Origin: Anaerorhabdus sp964386325
GTDB lineage: Bacteria; Bacillota_I; Bacilli_A; Erysipelotrichales; Erysipelotrichaceae
Length of the DNA: 64,000 bases
Direction of reading: 5' to 3'
Assembly: GCA_964386325.1 (NCBI GenBank)
Contig: CAYLQY010000004.1
Span: 1-64,000, forward strand
Part shown: positions 53,082-61,840 of the stretch, piece by piece
How the letters are laid out: each line of letters begins with the position of its first letter
Position numbering within the stretch: position 1 is the first letter of the stretch
Made by a program: the position numbers and the translations under genes
Notes under the pieces: generated by a model
Told to the model about the DNA's origin: nothing
Databases searched by the model: none
Seen by the model: only the letters and a program-made list of their open reading frames with translations

Positions 53082-53109
53082 TTGTACTTTAAGATAGAGT
53101 TGCTATAAT
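53082..53109 (+). promoter_or_regulatory. Promoter for agaS-agaF
   Basis: TTGTAC (53082-53087), a 16-nt spacer and perfect TATAAT (53104-53109), with AGGAGG before the gene. Confidence 0.65.
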
Positions 53110-53138
53110 GAAATCATGAGAAGGTAGGAGGAAATTTT

Positions 53139-54311
53139 ATGACAATTTTTGGATTTACAGCAGATGAACTAAAGGCAAAAACAGCTACATTTACAGCTAC
53201 AGAAATTCATCAACAACCTGAAACTTGGGCTAAAACAATTAACCAAGTTAAGACAATGAAGGAAGATATTAATAAATTTTTAAATCAAGTAACTAGCCAA
53301 GCTGATTACGATATTATTTTAACTGGAGCAGGAACAAGTGAGTTTGTAGGTAATGCACTATTCTCTTATCTTAACAAATGTACAAATTACAAAATCAAAT
53401 CATATGGTACAACAGATATTACTGCAACTCCTGAAAACTACATTTCAAGTGTAAAACCTACATTATTAATTAGTTTTGGACGTTCAGGTAATTCTCCAGA
53501 ATCAATTGGTGCAGTAGATGCAGCAGAAGCTGTTACAAAGAACATTTATCATTTATTTGTAACATGTAATAAAAATGGTGCTTTATCAAAACGTGCCGAA
53601 GGAAAGAGCAATTGTTTAGCAATTAATCTTACTGATGAAACTCATGACCAATCATTTGCGATGACTTCATCATTCACAAATATGTATTTAGCTACATTAT
53701 TAAGTTTCAATCTAGATAATTTAGATGAAACTGCAAAAGAAGTTGAAGCAATCATTGCAAATGCAAATAAAATGGTTGATCATGACTTCGCAGTTTGCCA
53801 AGATTTAGTGAATGCATATGATTTCAATCGTATTGTTTACCTTGGAAGTAATACTTTAAAAGGAATTGCGCAAGAATCAGCTCTTAAAATGCTTGAATTA
53901 TCAGCTGGTAAAGTAGTAACTATGTTTGATACACCTTTAGGATTCAGACACGGACCTAAATCAATTATTAATGATGAAACATTAACAGTTATCTATTTAA
54001 GTGATAATGCTTATACTCGTCAATATGAAATTGACCTTATTAAAGAGATGAGTGGACAACGTAAAGGGAACAAAATCTTTGCGGTTTGTAACACTCCAAG
54101 CGAAGAAGTTAAAAAATTAGTTGATTTCTATTATTGCTATGAGGCAACTTCTCATGATAATATTTTCTTAGGATTAGAATATATCGTTGTTGCACAACTA
54201 ATTGCATTGTTTAAATCAATTGCATATGATATTACACCAGACAATCCATGTCCAAGTGGAGAAGTTAATCGTGTAGTAAAGGGTGTAACTTTATACCCAT
54301 ATTCTAAATAG
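53139..54311 (+). CDS. agaS: SIS-domain sugar isomerase/deaminase AgaS
   Basis: AgaS converts galactosamine-6-P to tagatose-6-P and ammonia. The 390-residue protein has two SIS domains: the first has ILTGAGTSEFVGNALF and SFGRSGNSPESIGAVDAA, the second YLGSNTLKGIAQESALKMLELSAGK and GFRHGPKSI. The AgaS assignment rests on the MTxFG...EIxQQP start and on neighbouring PTS EIIA. Glucosamine-6-P deaminase-like activity is the alternative. It lies 11 nt before agaF. Confidence 0.85.
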   Translation: MTIFGFTADELKAKTATFTATEIHQQPETWAKTINQVKTMKEDINKFLNQVTSQADYDIILTGAGTSEFVGNALFSYLNKCTNYKIKSYGTTDITATPENYISSVKPTLLISFGRSGNSPESIGAVDAAEAVTKNIYHLFVTCNKNGALSKRAEGKSNCLAINLTDETHDQSFAMTSSFTNMYLATLLSFNLDNLDETAKEVEAIIANANKMVDHDFAVCQDLVNAYDFNRIVYLGSNTLKGIAQESALKMLELSAGKVVTMFDTPLGFRHGPKSIINDETLTVIYLSDNAYTRQYEIDLIKEMSGQRKGNKIFAVCNTPSEEVKKLVDFYYCYEATSHDNIFLGLEYIVVAQLIALFKSIAYDITPDNPCPSGEVNRVVKGVTLYPYSK

Positions 54312-54322
54312 GAGGAATAAAG

Positions 54323-54757
54323 ATGATTGGTATTGTTATTACAGGACACGGAAATTTTGGTTCAGGGATTACTAGCTCAGTTAAGTTGATTGCTGGTATG
54401 CCTGAAAAATATGAAGTTGTAGACTTTGTACAAGAAGACTCAGTAGAAGATTTAGAATCAAAATTAAATAAGGCAATCGACAATTTGAAAGATTGCGATG
54501 GAATTATTATGTTTACTGACTTAGTTGGTGGATCTCCATTTAAAACATCTGTTGAAATCTCTATGAAGAGAGATGAAAAGATTATTGTTCTTGGAGGAAC
54601 TAACTTAGGTATGGTTATTGAAACTTCAATGGCTAGAGGATTTATGGAAGATGCTGAAGCATTAGCGGATATGGCTGTAAATACTGGTAAAGATCAAGTT
54701 ATCAAATATACTTATACTGAAAGAAATGAAGAAGCATTAGAAGGCGACGGAATTTAG
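54323..54757 (+). CDS. agaF: PTS mannose/GalNAc-family EIIA component
   Basis: This cytoplasmic phosphocarrier of the Man-type PTS family has 144 residues and the phosphorylated His9 in VITGHGNFGSG. DLVGGSPFKTS is the usual helix-capping motif. RBS AGGAGG. It is cotranscribed with agaS and lies apart from its EIIB-EIIC-EIID partners, which start 1.4 kb further on. Confidence 0.92.
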   Translation: MIGIVITGHGNFGSGITSSVKLIAGMPEKYEVVDFVQEDSVEDLESKLNKAIDNLKDCDGIIMFTDLVGGSPFKTSVEISMKRDEKIIVLGGTNLGMVIETSMARGFMEDAEALADMAVNTGKDQVIKYTYTERNEEALEGDGI

Positions 54758-54763
54758 TAAGTA

Positions 54764-54794
54764 AAACTCAAGCAATTTTGCTTGAGTTTTTTTA
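54764..54794. terminator. Bidirectional terminator between agaF and the AraC regulator
   Basis: The stem AAACTCAAGC/GCTTGAGTTT has a 6-nt loop, with T residues on the plus side and A residues on the other. It serves both convergent genes. Confidence 0.85.
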
Positions 54795-55952
54795 ATCATA
54801 GATTTTCTTTGCATAATCACTTGGTGTAATGTTATAGCGATGAGTAAACTTCCGTGAAAAGTAGTGAATTGAATTGAATCCAAGCATGGATGATATTTCA
54901 CTAATCGTATACTCAGATTTTTTAATTAACACTTTGCTCTTTGCGAGTTTTGCTTCATTAATATATTGTTTAGGGGCTATTTTTAAATTATCTCTAAATA
55001 AGTTTTGTAGACTTGAACGGCTAATTGAGAAACGATCACAGATGTCATCCACTGGAAGCGGTTCAAGTATTTTCTCATTAATATAAGCAAGAATTTCTTC
55101 TAATAATTCATTTTCAAAATGTTGATGAATTGGGGTTGCTGGTTTTGTAATGTGTTCTTCCAAATCATATTGTAATAAATGGAGAAGTAATTCTTGGAGA
55201 TATGAAAGCATGAGATCTTTACTATAAGGTAATGGGGAAGTGGTTTCTTTTACAAATTTATCTAGAATTTGATAGTATTCACGTGGACAATGGAATACTC
55301 GATTAATAATATTGGCATAATCTTGTAAATTTGATTCAAATATAATGGTTAAATAACTACATGGTTCATTTGATTTGATTTCTTGATTATGATATTGATT
55401 AGGTCCATAAACAAGTAAATCATAGTTTTTAAGTGTGAATTCTACACCTTCAACATTTGTTTCAAGGGTACCAGAATCAACAAAAGTGATTTCGAAGTAG
55501 CCATGGCTTTCACCAGGAAAAATATATCCAGGTGATTTTACCATATAATAATATGCACAAATTTCACTTACCATGAATTTAGGACATATTGGTTCATAAG
55601 AAATATATCTTTGTAAATCAAGTGATTTTTTCTTTGTACTTGGATAAGTGTAAAAATTAAGCATAGATAAAGAAGTGAGCGTAATAAAAGAAAAATACTC
55701 ACCTTTGTTTATTTTGAAATTACGATGAATTACAAATAATTGTGGTTCAACTGTTAAATCTTGATTGCCAATTACGACAATAGCCATACCTTCAACAACT
55801 TCGATATATACGCTTGTATCATAGGCATATAGCGTATTCACTTCCTTATTTGTAATTTTGTATTTCTTCTTTTTTAATTTCTTGTTTGTTTTAAAAGAAT
55901 CGGTAATTTTTCCATACTTCAAGAAGTAGGCACTGGTTGTTTTGTTATACAT
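54792..55952 (-). CDS. AraC-family transcriptional regulator
   Basis: The 386-residue protein ends in two AraC-type helix-turn-helix motifs (VDDICDRFSISRSSLQNLFRDNL, about 300-325; ISEISSMLGFNSIHYFSRKFTH, about 350-372). The long N-terminal part includes a cupin-like segment (PGYIFPGESHGYFEITFVDSGTLETNVEG) that probably binds a sugar. The start at 55952 follows GGGTGA; a longer reading to 55988 has no RBS. Divergent from the EIIB gene and convergent with agaF, it is probably the activator of the aga units. A TATAAT on the minus strand lies at 55974-55969. Confidence 0.85.
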   Translation of the reverse strand: MYNKTTSAYFLKYGKITDSFKTNKKLKKKKYKITNKEVNTLYAYDTSVYIEVVEGMAIVVIGNQDLTVEPQLFVIHRNFKINKGEYFSFITLTSLSMLNFYTYPSTKKKSLDLQRYISYEPICPKFMVSEICAYYYMVKSPGYIFPGESHGYFEITFVDSGTLETNVEGVEFTLKNYDLLVYGPNQYHNQEIKSNEPCSYLTIIFESNLQDYANIINRVFHCPREYYQILDKFVKETTSPLPYSKDLMLSYLQELLLHLLQYDLEEHITKPATPIHQHFENELLEEILAYINEKILEPLPVDDICDRFSISRSSLQNLFRDNLKIAPKQYINEAKLAKSKVLIKKSEYTISEISSMLGFNSIHYFSRKFTHRYNITPSDYAKKIYD

Positions 55953-56070
55953 AGTATCACCCACATAAATTATACATGAAATTTTCACAATTTCATCACA
56001 TTTTAATTATTCGTTATAAAAATAGTACTAAAAAGTGCAAACGCAATATTGAAAATTATAAAACAATTCT

Positions 56071-56100
56071 TTGACAATTAGACTATAATAAAAATATAGA
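56071..56100 (+). promoter_or_regulatory. Promoter for the PTS EIIBCD genes
   Basis: TTGACA (56071-56076), an 18-nt spacer and TATAGA (56095-56100). Upstream in the 55953-56070 gap the sequence is AT-rich, with a weak cre-like TGCAAACGCAATAT near 56037. Confidence 0.65.
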
Positions 56101-56111
56101 AAGCGTTTACT
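56098..56111 (+). promoter_or_regulatory. Candidate cre (CcpA) operator
   Basis: AGAAAGCGTTTACT matches the cre consensus TGWAANCGNTNWCA at 12 of 14 positions (mismatches are only the outer bases). It overlaps the -10 and start site of the EIIBCD unit, the usual place for CcpA repression. Confidence 0.6.
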
Positions 56112-56160
56112 TCTTGGGAAGGGGATAGATGCATTCTTAAAATGAAGGGGAGGATGAAAA

Positions 56161-56637
56161 ATGCCAAACATTTTATTAACAAGAATTGACAATCGTTTGA
56201 TTCATGGACAAGTTGCGACTCAATGGACTAGTTCTATTGGAGCTAATTTATTGTTAGTTGCAAATGATGATGTAGCTAGTAACACATTCCGTCAAGGGTT
56301 AATGGATATGGCTGCACCTAGCTATGCTCAAACTCGTTATTGGACAATTCAAAAAACAATCGACACAATTCACAAAGCTTCAGACGCACAAAAAATCTTT
56401 ATCGTATGTGAGAATCCACAAGATGTATTAAAACTAGTTGAGGGTGGAGTACCTATCAAAAAAGTTAATATTGGAAACATGCATATGTCTGAAGGTAAGC
56501 GTCAAGTAGCTGGATCAGTTGCTGTTGATGCCTCTGATGTTGAGGCGTTCGAAAAACTTCGTAACCTAGGTGTTGAACTTGAAATTAGAAAAGTTCCATC
56601 AATGGCTACAGAAGACGTAGAGAAATTATTTAAATAA
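56161..56637 (+). CDS. agaV: PTS mannose/GalNAc-family EIIB component
   Basis: This is the phosphocarrier EIIB of the Man-type PTS family. It has 158 residues with phosphorylated His15 in TRIDNRLIHGQVATQW. RBS GGGGAGGATG. It is first in the EIIB-EIIC-EIID unit. The GalNAc assignment is from context; sorbose- or mannose-type substrates remain possible. Confidence 0.9.
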   Translation: MPNILLTRIDNRLIHGQVATQWTSSIGANLLLVANDDVASNTFRQGLMDMAAPSYAQTRYWTIQKTIDTIHKASDAQKIFIVCENPQDVLKLVEGGVPIKKVNIGNMHMSEGKRQVAGSVAVDASDVEAFEKLRNLGVELEIRKVPSMATEDVEKLFK

Positions 56638-56662
56638 TCATACAGAAAGGTGATAGATAAAC

Positions 56663-57511
56663 ATGGAATTTAATATTATTCAAATATTACTTGTTGGTGT
56701 CGTTGGATTTATCGGCGGTATTGACCAATTTAGTTTCCTTGAATCATTGTATCGCCCAATTGTTATGGGACCTGTAGTTGGAGCTATCCTTGGTAACTTC
56801 GATTTAGGACTTAAAATTGGGGCTTCTTATGAACTTCTAATGATTGGTAGTATGCCAATCGGTGGAGCTCAACCTCCAAATGCTGTATTAGGGGGAATCA
56901 TGGCAGTTGTATTCGCAATTGCTTTAAATCAACCAGACTTTGAATCTGCTTTAGCACTTGCAATCCCATTCGGATTACTTGGACAACAAGCAGTTAACAT
57001 TTGGTTCACAATTTCTGCTCCTGCAATGTCAAAAGCTGACAGCATGGCTGCAAAAGGTGACACAAAAGGTATCGAAAGACTTAACCTTGGCTTAATGCTT
57101 GGTATTGGTGCTCTATTTGCAGTTCTTGCAATGATCGGTACTGGTGCTGGACAAGCAGTAGGGGTTATGCTTTCTGAAGCAGTACCTGCTTGGATCTGGA
57201 CTGGTCTAGGCGCTGCTGGTGGTATGATGCGTTATGTAGGATTTGCCGTATTAATGAAAGTTATGATTTCTGGCGAATTCTGGACTGTATTAATCGCTGG
57301 TTTCGCAATGGCTACATTAGTAGACAGAGCATTCTCAAAACTTGTATTTACTGATGGCGTTGCTACTGGTATTGCAGGAAACGGTGCATATACTCTAGTA
57401 ATCATTGCTATTATCGGTGGAGCATTAGCATACTATGACTTCCAAATCAATACGAAGATCAAAGCAAATGCTGGTGGTTCAGGAAAGGGGGACTATAGTG
57501 ATGGCATCTAA
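56663..57511 (+). CDS. agaW: PTS mannose/GalNAc-family EIIC component
   Basis: This is the membrane channel subunit EIIC (282 residues) with about six to eight hydrophobic segments. Family motifs are GFIGGIDQFSFLESLYRPIV and the ASYELLMIGSMPIGGAQPPN loop. It lies 25 nt after EIIB and overlaps EIID by 11 nt. The hydrophilic C-terminus (KAGGSGKGDYSDGI-like) is cytoplasmic. Confidence 0.9.
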   Translation: MEFNIIQILLVGVVGFIGGIDQFSFLESLYRPIVMGPVVGAILGNFDLGLKIGASYELLMIGSMPIGGAQPPNAVLGGIMAVVFAIALNQPDFESALALAIPFGLLGQQAVNIWFTISAPAMSKADSMAAKGDTKGIERLNLGLMLGIGALFAVLAMIGTGAGQAVGVMLSEAVPAWIWTGLGAAGGMMRYVGFAVLMKVMISGEFWTVLIAGFAMATLVDRAFSKLVFTDGVATGIAGNGAYTLVIIAIIGGALAYYDFQINTKIKANAGGSGKGDYSDGI

Positions 57512-58331
57512 TTTAGCAAATACATACAAGAATACGACTCCTGCTCAACCTCTTGATAAGAAAACACTTAACAAAATGGTTTGGCGTTCATTATTCTTAC
57601 AAATGTCTTTCAACTTTGAACGTATGCAAGCTGCTGGTTGGCTATATGGAATTCTTCCAGGTTTGGAAAAAATTCATACTGACAAAGAAGACCTTGCTCT
57701 TTCAATGGGACATAACTTAGACTTCTTTAACACTCACCCATTCTTAGTAACATTCGTTATGGGTATCGTTCTTTCTTTAGAACAACAAAAAGCTGATGTA
57801 ACAACTATTCGTGCGGTACGTGTTGCTGCTATGGGACCTTTAGGTGGTATCGGAGATGCTATTTTCTGGTTAACATTAGTTCCAATCGCTGCAGGTATCG
57901 GTGCTAACTTATCTCTTGAAGGAAATATCTTAGGACCTATTCTATTCTTAGTTCTATTCAATGCAGTTCAATTCGGAGTTCGTTACGGATTAATGTATTG
58001 GTCATATGATTTAGGAAGCAAAGCTATTGAAGCATTAACTAAAAATGCTAAAGAATTTACTCATGCTGCTTCATTATTAGGTATCTTCGTAGTAGGTGCT
58101 CTAATTTCTAACATGGGTGGTACAACTATCGCTTTAACTATTCCTAATGGGAACTCTCCTATCGTATTACAAAACGTATTAGATAGTATTTTCCCTAAAT
58201 TAATTCCTCTTGCATTAACTATGCTTATGTATTGGTTAATTGCTAAAAAGAATTTTACAGTAATCAAATGTATCCTATTACTTTTAGTATTAGGTATCCT
58301 TGGTGCTGTACCATTCATCGGTTTGTTCTAA
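57501..58331 (+). CDS. agaE: PTS mannose/GalNAc-family EIID component
   Basis: This is the second membrane subunit EIID (276 residues). The family signature SLFLQMSFNFERMQAAGWLYGI is near the start, and AMGPLGGIGDAIFWLTLVPI is central. The start at 57501 follows AGGAAAGGGGG. A longer reading from 57435 would overlap EIIC by 77 nt without an RBS. It forms the translocator with EIIC. Confidence 0.9.
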   Translation: MASNLANTYKNTTPAQPLDKKTLNKMVWRSLFLQMSFNFERMQAAGWLYGILPGLEKIHTDKEDLALSMGHNLDFFNTHPFLVTFVMGIVLSLEQQKADVTTIRAVRVAAMGPLGGIGDAIFWLTLVPIAAGIGANLSLEGNILGPILFLVLFNAVQFGVRYGLMYWSYDLGSKAIEALTKNAKEFTHAASLLGIFVVGALISNMGGTTIALTIPNGNSPIVLQNVLDSIFPKLIPLALTMLMYWLIAKKNFTVIKCILLLLVLGILGAVPFIGLF

Positions 58332-58333
58332 AC

Positions 58334-58353
58334 CGGATTACATTAATAATCCG
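58334..58353 (+). repeat. Hairpin just after agaE
   Basis: The perfect 7-bp inverted repeat CGGATTA-N6-TAATCCG lies 2 nt after the EIID stop and before the real terminator. It may stabilise the mRNA 3' end. Confidence 0.45.
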
Positions 58354-58366
58354 TAACCTTCATATA

Positions 58367-58396
58367 AAAGGTGTTTGCGCAAGCAGCACCTTTTTT
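58367..58396 (+). terminator. Terminator after the EIIBCD unit
   Basis: The stem AAAGGTG/CACCTTT has a GC-rich inner loop and is followed by a T run. Confidence 0.8.
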
Positions 58397-58449
58397 TCTA
58401 TGTAAGAAATGAAATTTCGATTATACTTAAGATAGAAAATAGGTGGATT

Positions 58450-59619
58450 ATGGAAGTTATTAACTTAACTAAAAAGCAAGCAAGACAATTTTTGTTACTT
58501 AAACATGGATTGTTAGGTAGTTATAAATTTGAAGGTAAACAAGGAATTCAAGATTTTGTAGAACAAGTAGGTTGTGTTCAATTTGATCCTATTGATGCGT
58601 GTGGTAAGAATGCAGATTTGGTTTTGCTATCACGTATTAAAAATTATAGAAAAAGTATGCTTTATGAACTATTGTATAAAAATCGAACACTTGTTGATTA
58701 TTTCGATAAGAACTTATCTATTTTTAGTATTAAAGATTGGCCGTATTTTTTGAGAAGACATCAAGAATATGATTATATGACAAGATATGATAAAGGAATT
58801 AAACCTGCGTGTGAGGATATCAAAAATGAGATTCGACATCGTGGTCCACTATGTTCTAGTGACTTTTCAAGGGATCAACACATTATTGGAACATGGGGTA
58901 GTAAATCAAGTCTAGCTCGTGCAGTTTTAGAGCATTTATACTTTACTGGTGAGCTTGCGATTCATCATAAAAAGGGAACAATTAAATACTATGACTGTAT
59001 TGAAAATTGTATTCCTTTAAAATACTTGAATAAACAAGATCCAAATAAAGAACTTTTGGACTTTCAAACATGGCTAGTATTAAGAAGGATTAAGTCAGTT
59101 GGTTTATTATGGAATAAAGCATCTGATGCCTATCTTTGTATTAGTAGTCTTAAAGCCCCAGTACGTACTGTTATCTTTAATAACTTAATCAAACGAAATA
59201 AAATTTTTGAAGTACATGTTGAAGGGTGTAAAGAAAAATTGTATTGTGCAAAAGATGATATTTCAATCATGCAAGATGTACTACGGAATCCAAATTTAAA
59301 AAAGCGATGTGAATTCATTGCACCGCTTGATAATTTGATATGGGATAGAAAACTGATTAAAGAATTATTTAACTTTGAATATACTTGGGAGATATATACG
59401 CCTGAGAAGCAACGTAAATTTGGGTATTATGTCTTACCGATTCTTTATGGAGATGAATTGATAGGGCGCATTGAAGCTGTTTATACCAAGAAAACAAAAC
59501 AATTGGTTGTTAAGAACATCTGGTATGAACCTAATGTTAAAGTAACACAAACACTAGAAAATTTAATAACTAAACAACTTAAAAAACTTGAGCAAATGAA
59601 TCAAGAAGAGATTAACTAA
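58450..59619 (+). CDS. YcaQ/AlkX-type winged-helix DNA glycosylase
   Basis: The 389-residue protein resembles the HTH_42/YcaQ family of DNA glycosylases that repair alkylated or cross-linked bases. The family catalytic QxD motif is visible as Q44-F-D46 in GCVQFDPID. Winged-helix modules follow (LCSSDF region; LARAVLEHLYFTGELAIHHKKG). The start at 58450 has AGGTGG just upstream, so the spacing is short. A longer reading from 58375 lies inside the terminator. Its position inside the amino-sugar locus looks accidental. Confidence 0.75.
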   Translation: MEVINLTKKQARQFLLLKHGLLGSYKFEGKQGIQDFVEQVGCVQFDPIDACGKNADLVLLSRIKNYRKSMLYELLYKNRTLVDYFDKNLSIFSIKDWPYFLRRHQEYDYMTRYDKGIKPACEDIKNEIRHRGPLCSSDFSRDQHIIGTWGSKSSLARAVLEHLYFTGELAIHHKKGTIKYYDCIENCIPLKYLNKQDPNKELLDFQTWLVLRRIKSVGLLWNKASDAYLCISSLKAPVRTVIFNNLIKRNKIFEVHVEGCKEKLYCAKDDISIMQDVLRNPNLKKRCEFIAPLDNLIWDRKLIKELFNFEYTWEIYTPEKQRKFGYYVLPILYGDELIGRIEAVYTKKTKQLVVKNIWYEPNVKVTQTLENLITKQLKKLEQMNQEEIN

Positions 59620-59643
59620 AAAAAGTGACATTGTCACTTTTTT
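59618..59643. terminator. Bidirectional terminator between the glycosylase and kbaZ-like genes
   Basis: AAAAAAGTGACA-TTGTCACTTTTTT is a perfect palindrome serving both convergent genes. Confidence 0.85.
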
Positions 59644-59645
59644 GT

Positions 59646-60965
59646 TTAACCTAGTTTTTCTTGATGTGTAGCGTATAGATATTCATCCATACAGTTAACG
59701 ATACGATCTTTAATTAATGCTTCAGCGGTGCAAGGTATTATTCCTTCACGTACTTTAGTATATTGTACAGGCATGTATTGGCTTAATAAAGAATAAGGAA
59801 TGCCTGCGCTATTGATATTGGTAAGTAGTGTTTCAAGAGAAGCTTGTACTTTTTCGTTTGGTAAGTAATAACGGCAACGATCTGAGAAACTATATTTACG
59901 TTTGAATGCAAGTTGTTGTGCATTACCATGATAATGTTTTTGCCAGTTTCCAGGGTTTTTAAGCATTACTTCTTCAAGCACTTCAATGAATTTTGAAGTT
60001 TTTGTTTTAGTTCCTTTGAATAATGCTTCTTCAATATTCGCTAATGCAAACATTGCTTCACGAGCAGCGAAAGTTAATCCAGGTCCAACTTTAAGAATGG
60101 CAATACCATCTTCAACCATTTCTTTTAAAGCAATCTTAGTTTGATAGTCAGTTGAATGACCTTCGAAAACTAAGTTTTTATATGACTTAAGTGATTTAGT
60201 TAATGTTTTAGCTTTTTTACGGTCATATTCAATAACTGTTGCATCACCAAACTCTACACCTGGTTGTACGACAACAGCAATAACATGATTCCAAGCTTCT
60301 TTTAAATCTTTTGAAAGGAAAGCTTCATGGAAAGTATTGATTGTTTGTTGGCAATCTTTAACTTTTGTAACTGCAACACCATCTTCTTCCTCTTGAGCAC
60401 CACCAGGGATTGGTACTTCAGATCCAACAATGAATACAGGATGAAGTGCATTTGGTGATTTTTCTTTTAATTTTGCATATGCTTTTTCAGCAACTTCTGC
60501 AAGTTCAGCACCACGACGAGCGATGACTTCTGTTGATAACATTGCTTGTTGATCATCATCAGCAACTCTCATTGAAGTATCGATATGAATTTTAGTGAAT
60601 CCTGCAAGAACATATAATTCGATGAGTTTGCTTGCTTCTTTCATTGCTTGTTTTTCATTAAGATGAGTCCAAGTTAATGGTCCTAAATGATCTCCACCTA
60701 GAATAATTCTATTCATTGGGAAGTTTACTTTTTTAGCGATTTTTTCTACAAACTTCATGAAGTCTTTTGGTTTCATTCCAGTGTAACCACCGTATTGATT
60801 TACTTGGTTGCTTGTTGCTTCAATGAGTACGATTGATTTTGTTTGTTTGCCACGTTCTAAAGCAGCTTCAATAACAAACTCATTTGCACTACATACAGAA
60901 TAGATTCCTACAGGAACACCTTTCTTTTGTAGTTTAATCATTTGTAATAAAGGATGTTTTGTCAT
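59646..60965 (-). CDS. Tagatose-bisphosphate aldolase accessory subunit (GatZ/KbaZ/AgaZ-like)
   Basis: The 439-residue protein belongs to the GatZ/KbaZ family (VCSANEFVIEAALERG; EATSNQVNQYGGYTGM; LGGDHLGPLTWTH). It has been described as a chaperone-like subunit of the class II tagatose-1,6-bisphosphate aldolase, and some annotations call it a tagatose-6-P kinase. It therefore acts on the product of AgaS. No KbaY/GatY-type catalytic subunit and no LacC/PfkB-type kinase are in the window. The start follows GAGGAG. Confidence 0.9.
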   Translation of the reverse strand: MTKHPLLQMIKLQKKGVPVGIYSVCSANEFVIEAALERGKQTKSIVLIEATSNQVNQYGGYTGMKPKDFMKFVEKIAKKVNFPMNRIILGGDHLGPLTWTHLNEKQAMKEASKLIELYVLAGFTKIHIDTSMRVADDDQQAMLSTEVIARRGAELAEVAEKAYAKLKEKSPNALHPVFIVGSEVPIPGGAQEEEDGVAVTKVKDCQQTINTFHEAFLSKDLKEAWNHVIAVVVQPGVEFGDATVIEYDRKKAKTLTKSLKSYKNLVFEGHSTDYQTKIALKEMVEDGIAILKVGPGLTFAAREAMFALANIEEALFKGTKTKTSKFIEVLEEVMLKNPGNWQKHYHGNAQQLAFKRKYSFSDRCRYYLPNEKVQASLETLLTNINSAGIPYSLLSQYMPVQYTKVREGIIPCTAEALIKDRIVNCMDEYLYATHQEKLG

Positions 60966-61107
60966 GTGTAGTCTCCTCTCACTTTATAGCTTAAGTGTAT
61001 CATAAATAGCCAAAATGGTATTGTATAATCAATTAAATCATTTGCATTTTTTAATAAAATATTAGGAATTTCAACTATTTTGTTAAAAATAAATTGAGGT
61101 GATAACA

Positions 61108-61785
61108 ATGGGACTTGTAAAAGAAATACCGTGTGAAGAAAGACCCCGAGAAAAAGCAGAAAAATATGGAATCAAATCTTTATCAAATGTGGAACTTTTA
61201 GCGATACTTATTCGTTCAGGATTTGAAGGTACATCAAGTTTAGAGTTGGCAGAAAATGTATTAAAGAAATCAAATGGTTTAACGTATTTATCACGATTAA
61301 GTATGCATGAATTATTTGAAATAAAAGGGATCAAGAAAGCAAAAGCAATTGAATTATTAGCGTGTTTTGAACTTGCGAAACGGATGACTTTTTGTGAGGC
61401 AACAAATCATGATGTGATGGATAATCCAAGTACACTCATTCAATGGTTAAAACTAGAATTAGGAAATGAGTTACAGGAGAATTTTTTGGTTGTTTATTTA
61501 AATGTCAAAAACTATGTCATCGGTTACAAGATATTATTTAAAGGAACGGTAGACAGTAGTGTAGTTCATCCAAGAGAGGTGTTTAGAGAAGCGTATTTGA
61601 AATCCTCGAGTAGAATTATCTTGGTACATAATCATCCGTCTACAGACTTATTGCCATCTCAGGCAGATATCGAAATAACCCAAAAACTAATTGAGTGTGG
61701 TGAGGTTACTGGGATTGAGGTTTTGGATCATTTAATTGTTTCAAATCAGAGTTATTTTAGTTTCAGATCAAAGGGTTTAATGTAA
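61108..61785 (+). CDS. radC: RadC-family JAB-domain protein
   Basis: This 225-residue protein has N-terminal helices with a helix-hairpin-helix (FEIKGIKKAKAIELLACFELAKR) and a JAB/MPN domain. The JAMM metal motif is visible (LVHNHPSTDLLPSQADIE). Its role is unknown in most bacteria; the old DNA-repair label is not well supported. The start at 61108 has GAGGTG 6 nt before it. The GTG at 61099 lies in that RBS and was rejected. Confidence 0.92.
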   Translation: MGLVKEIPCEERPREKAEKYGIKSLSNVELLAILIRSGFEGTSSLELAENVLKKSNGLTYLSRLSMHELFEIKGIKKAKAIELLACFELAKRMTFCEATNHDVMDNPSTLIQWLKLELGNELQENFLVVYLNVKNYVIGYKILFKGTVDSSVVHPREVFREAYLKSSSRIILVHNHPSTDLLPSQADIEITQKLIECGEVTGIEVLDHLIVSNQSYFSFRSKGLM

Positions 61786-61793
61786 TATGTAAA

Positions 61794-61823
61794 TTTACTT
61801 TGGTTTTAAATGCGTGGTATTAT
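61794..61823 (+). promoter_or_regulatory. Candidate promoter for the AI-2E family gene
   Basis: TTTACT (61794-61799), an 18-nt spacer and TATTAT (61818-61823). Confidence 0.45.
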
Positions 61824-61840
61824 TAATGGGGGATATGAAT

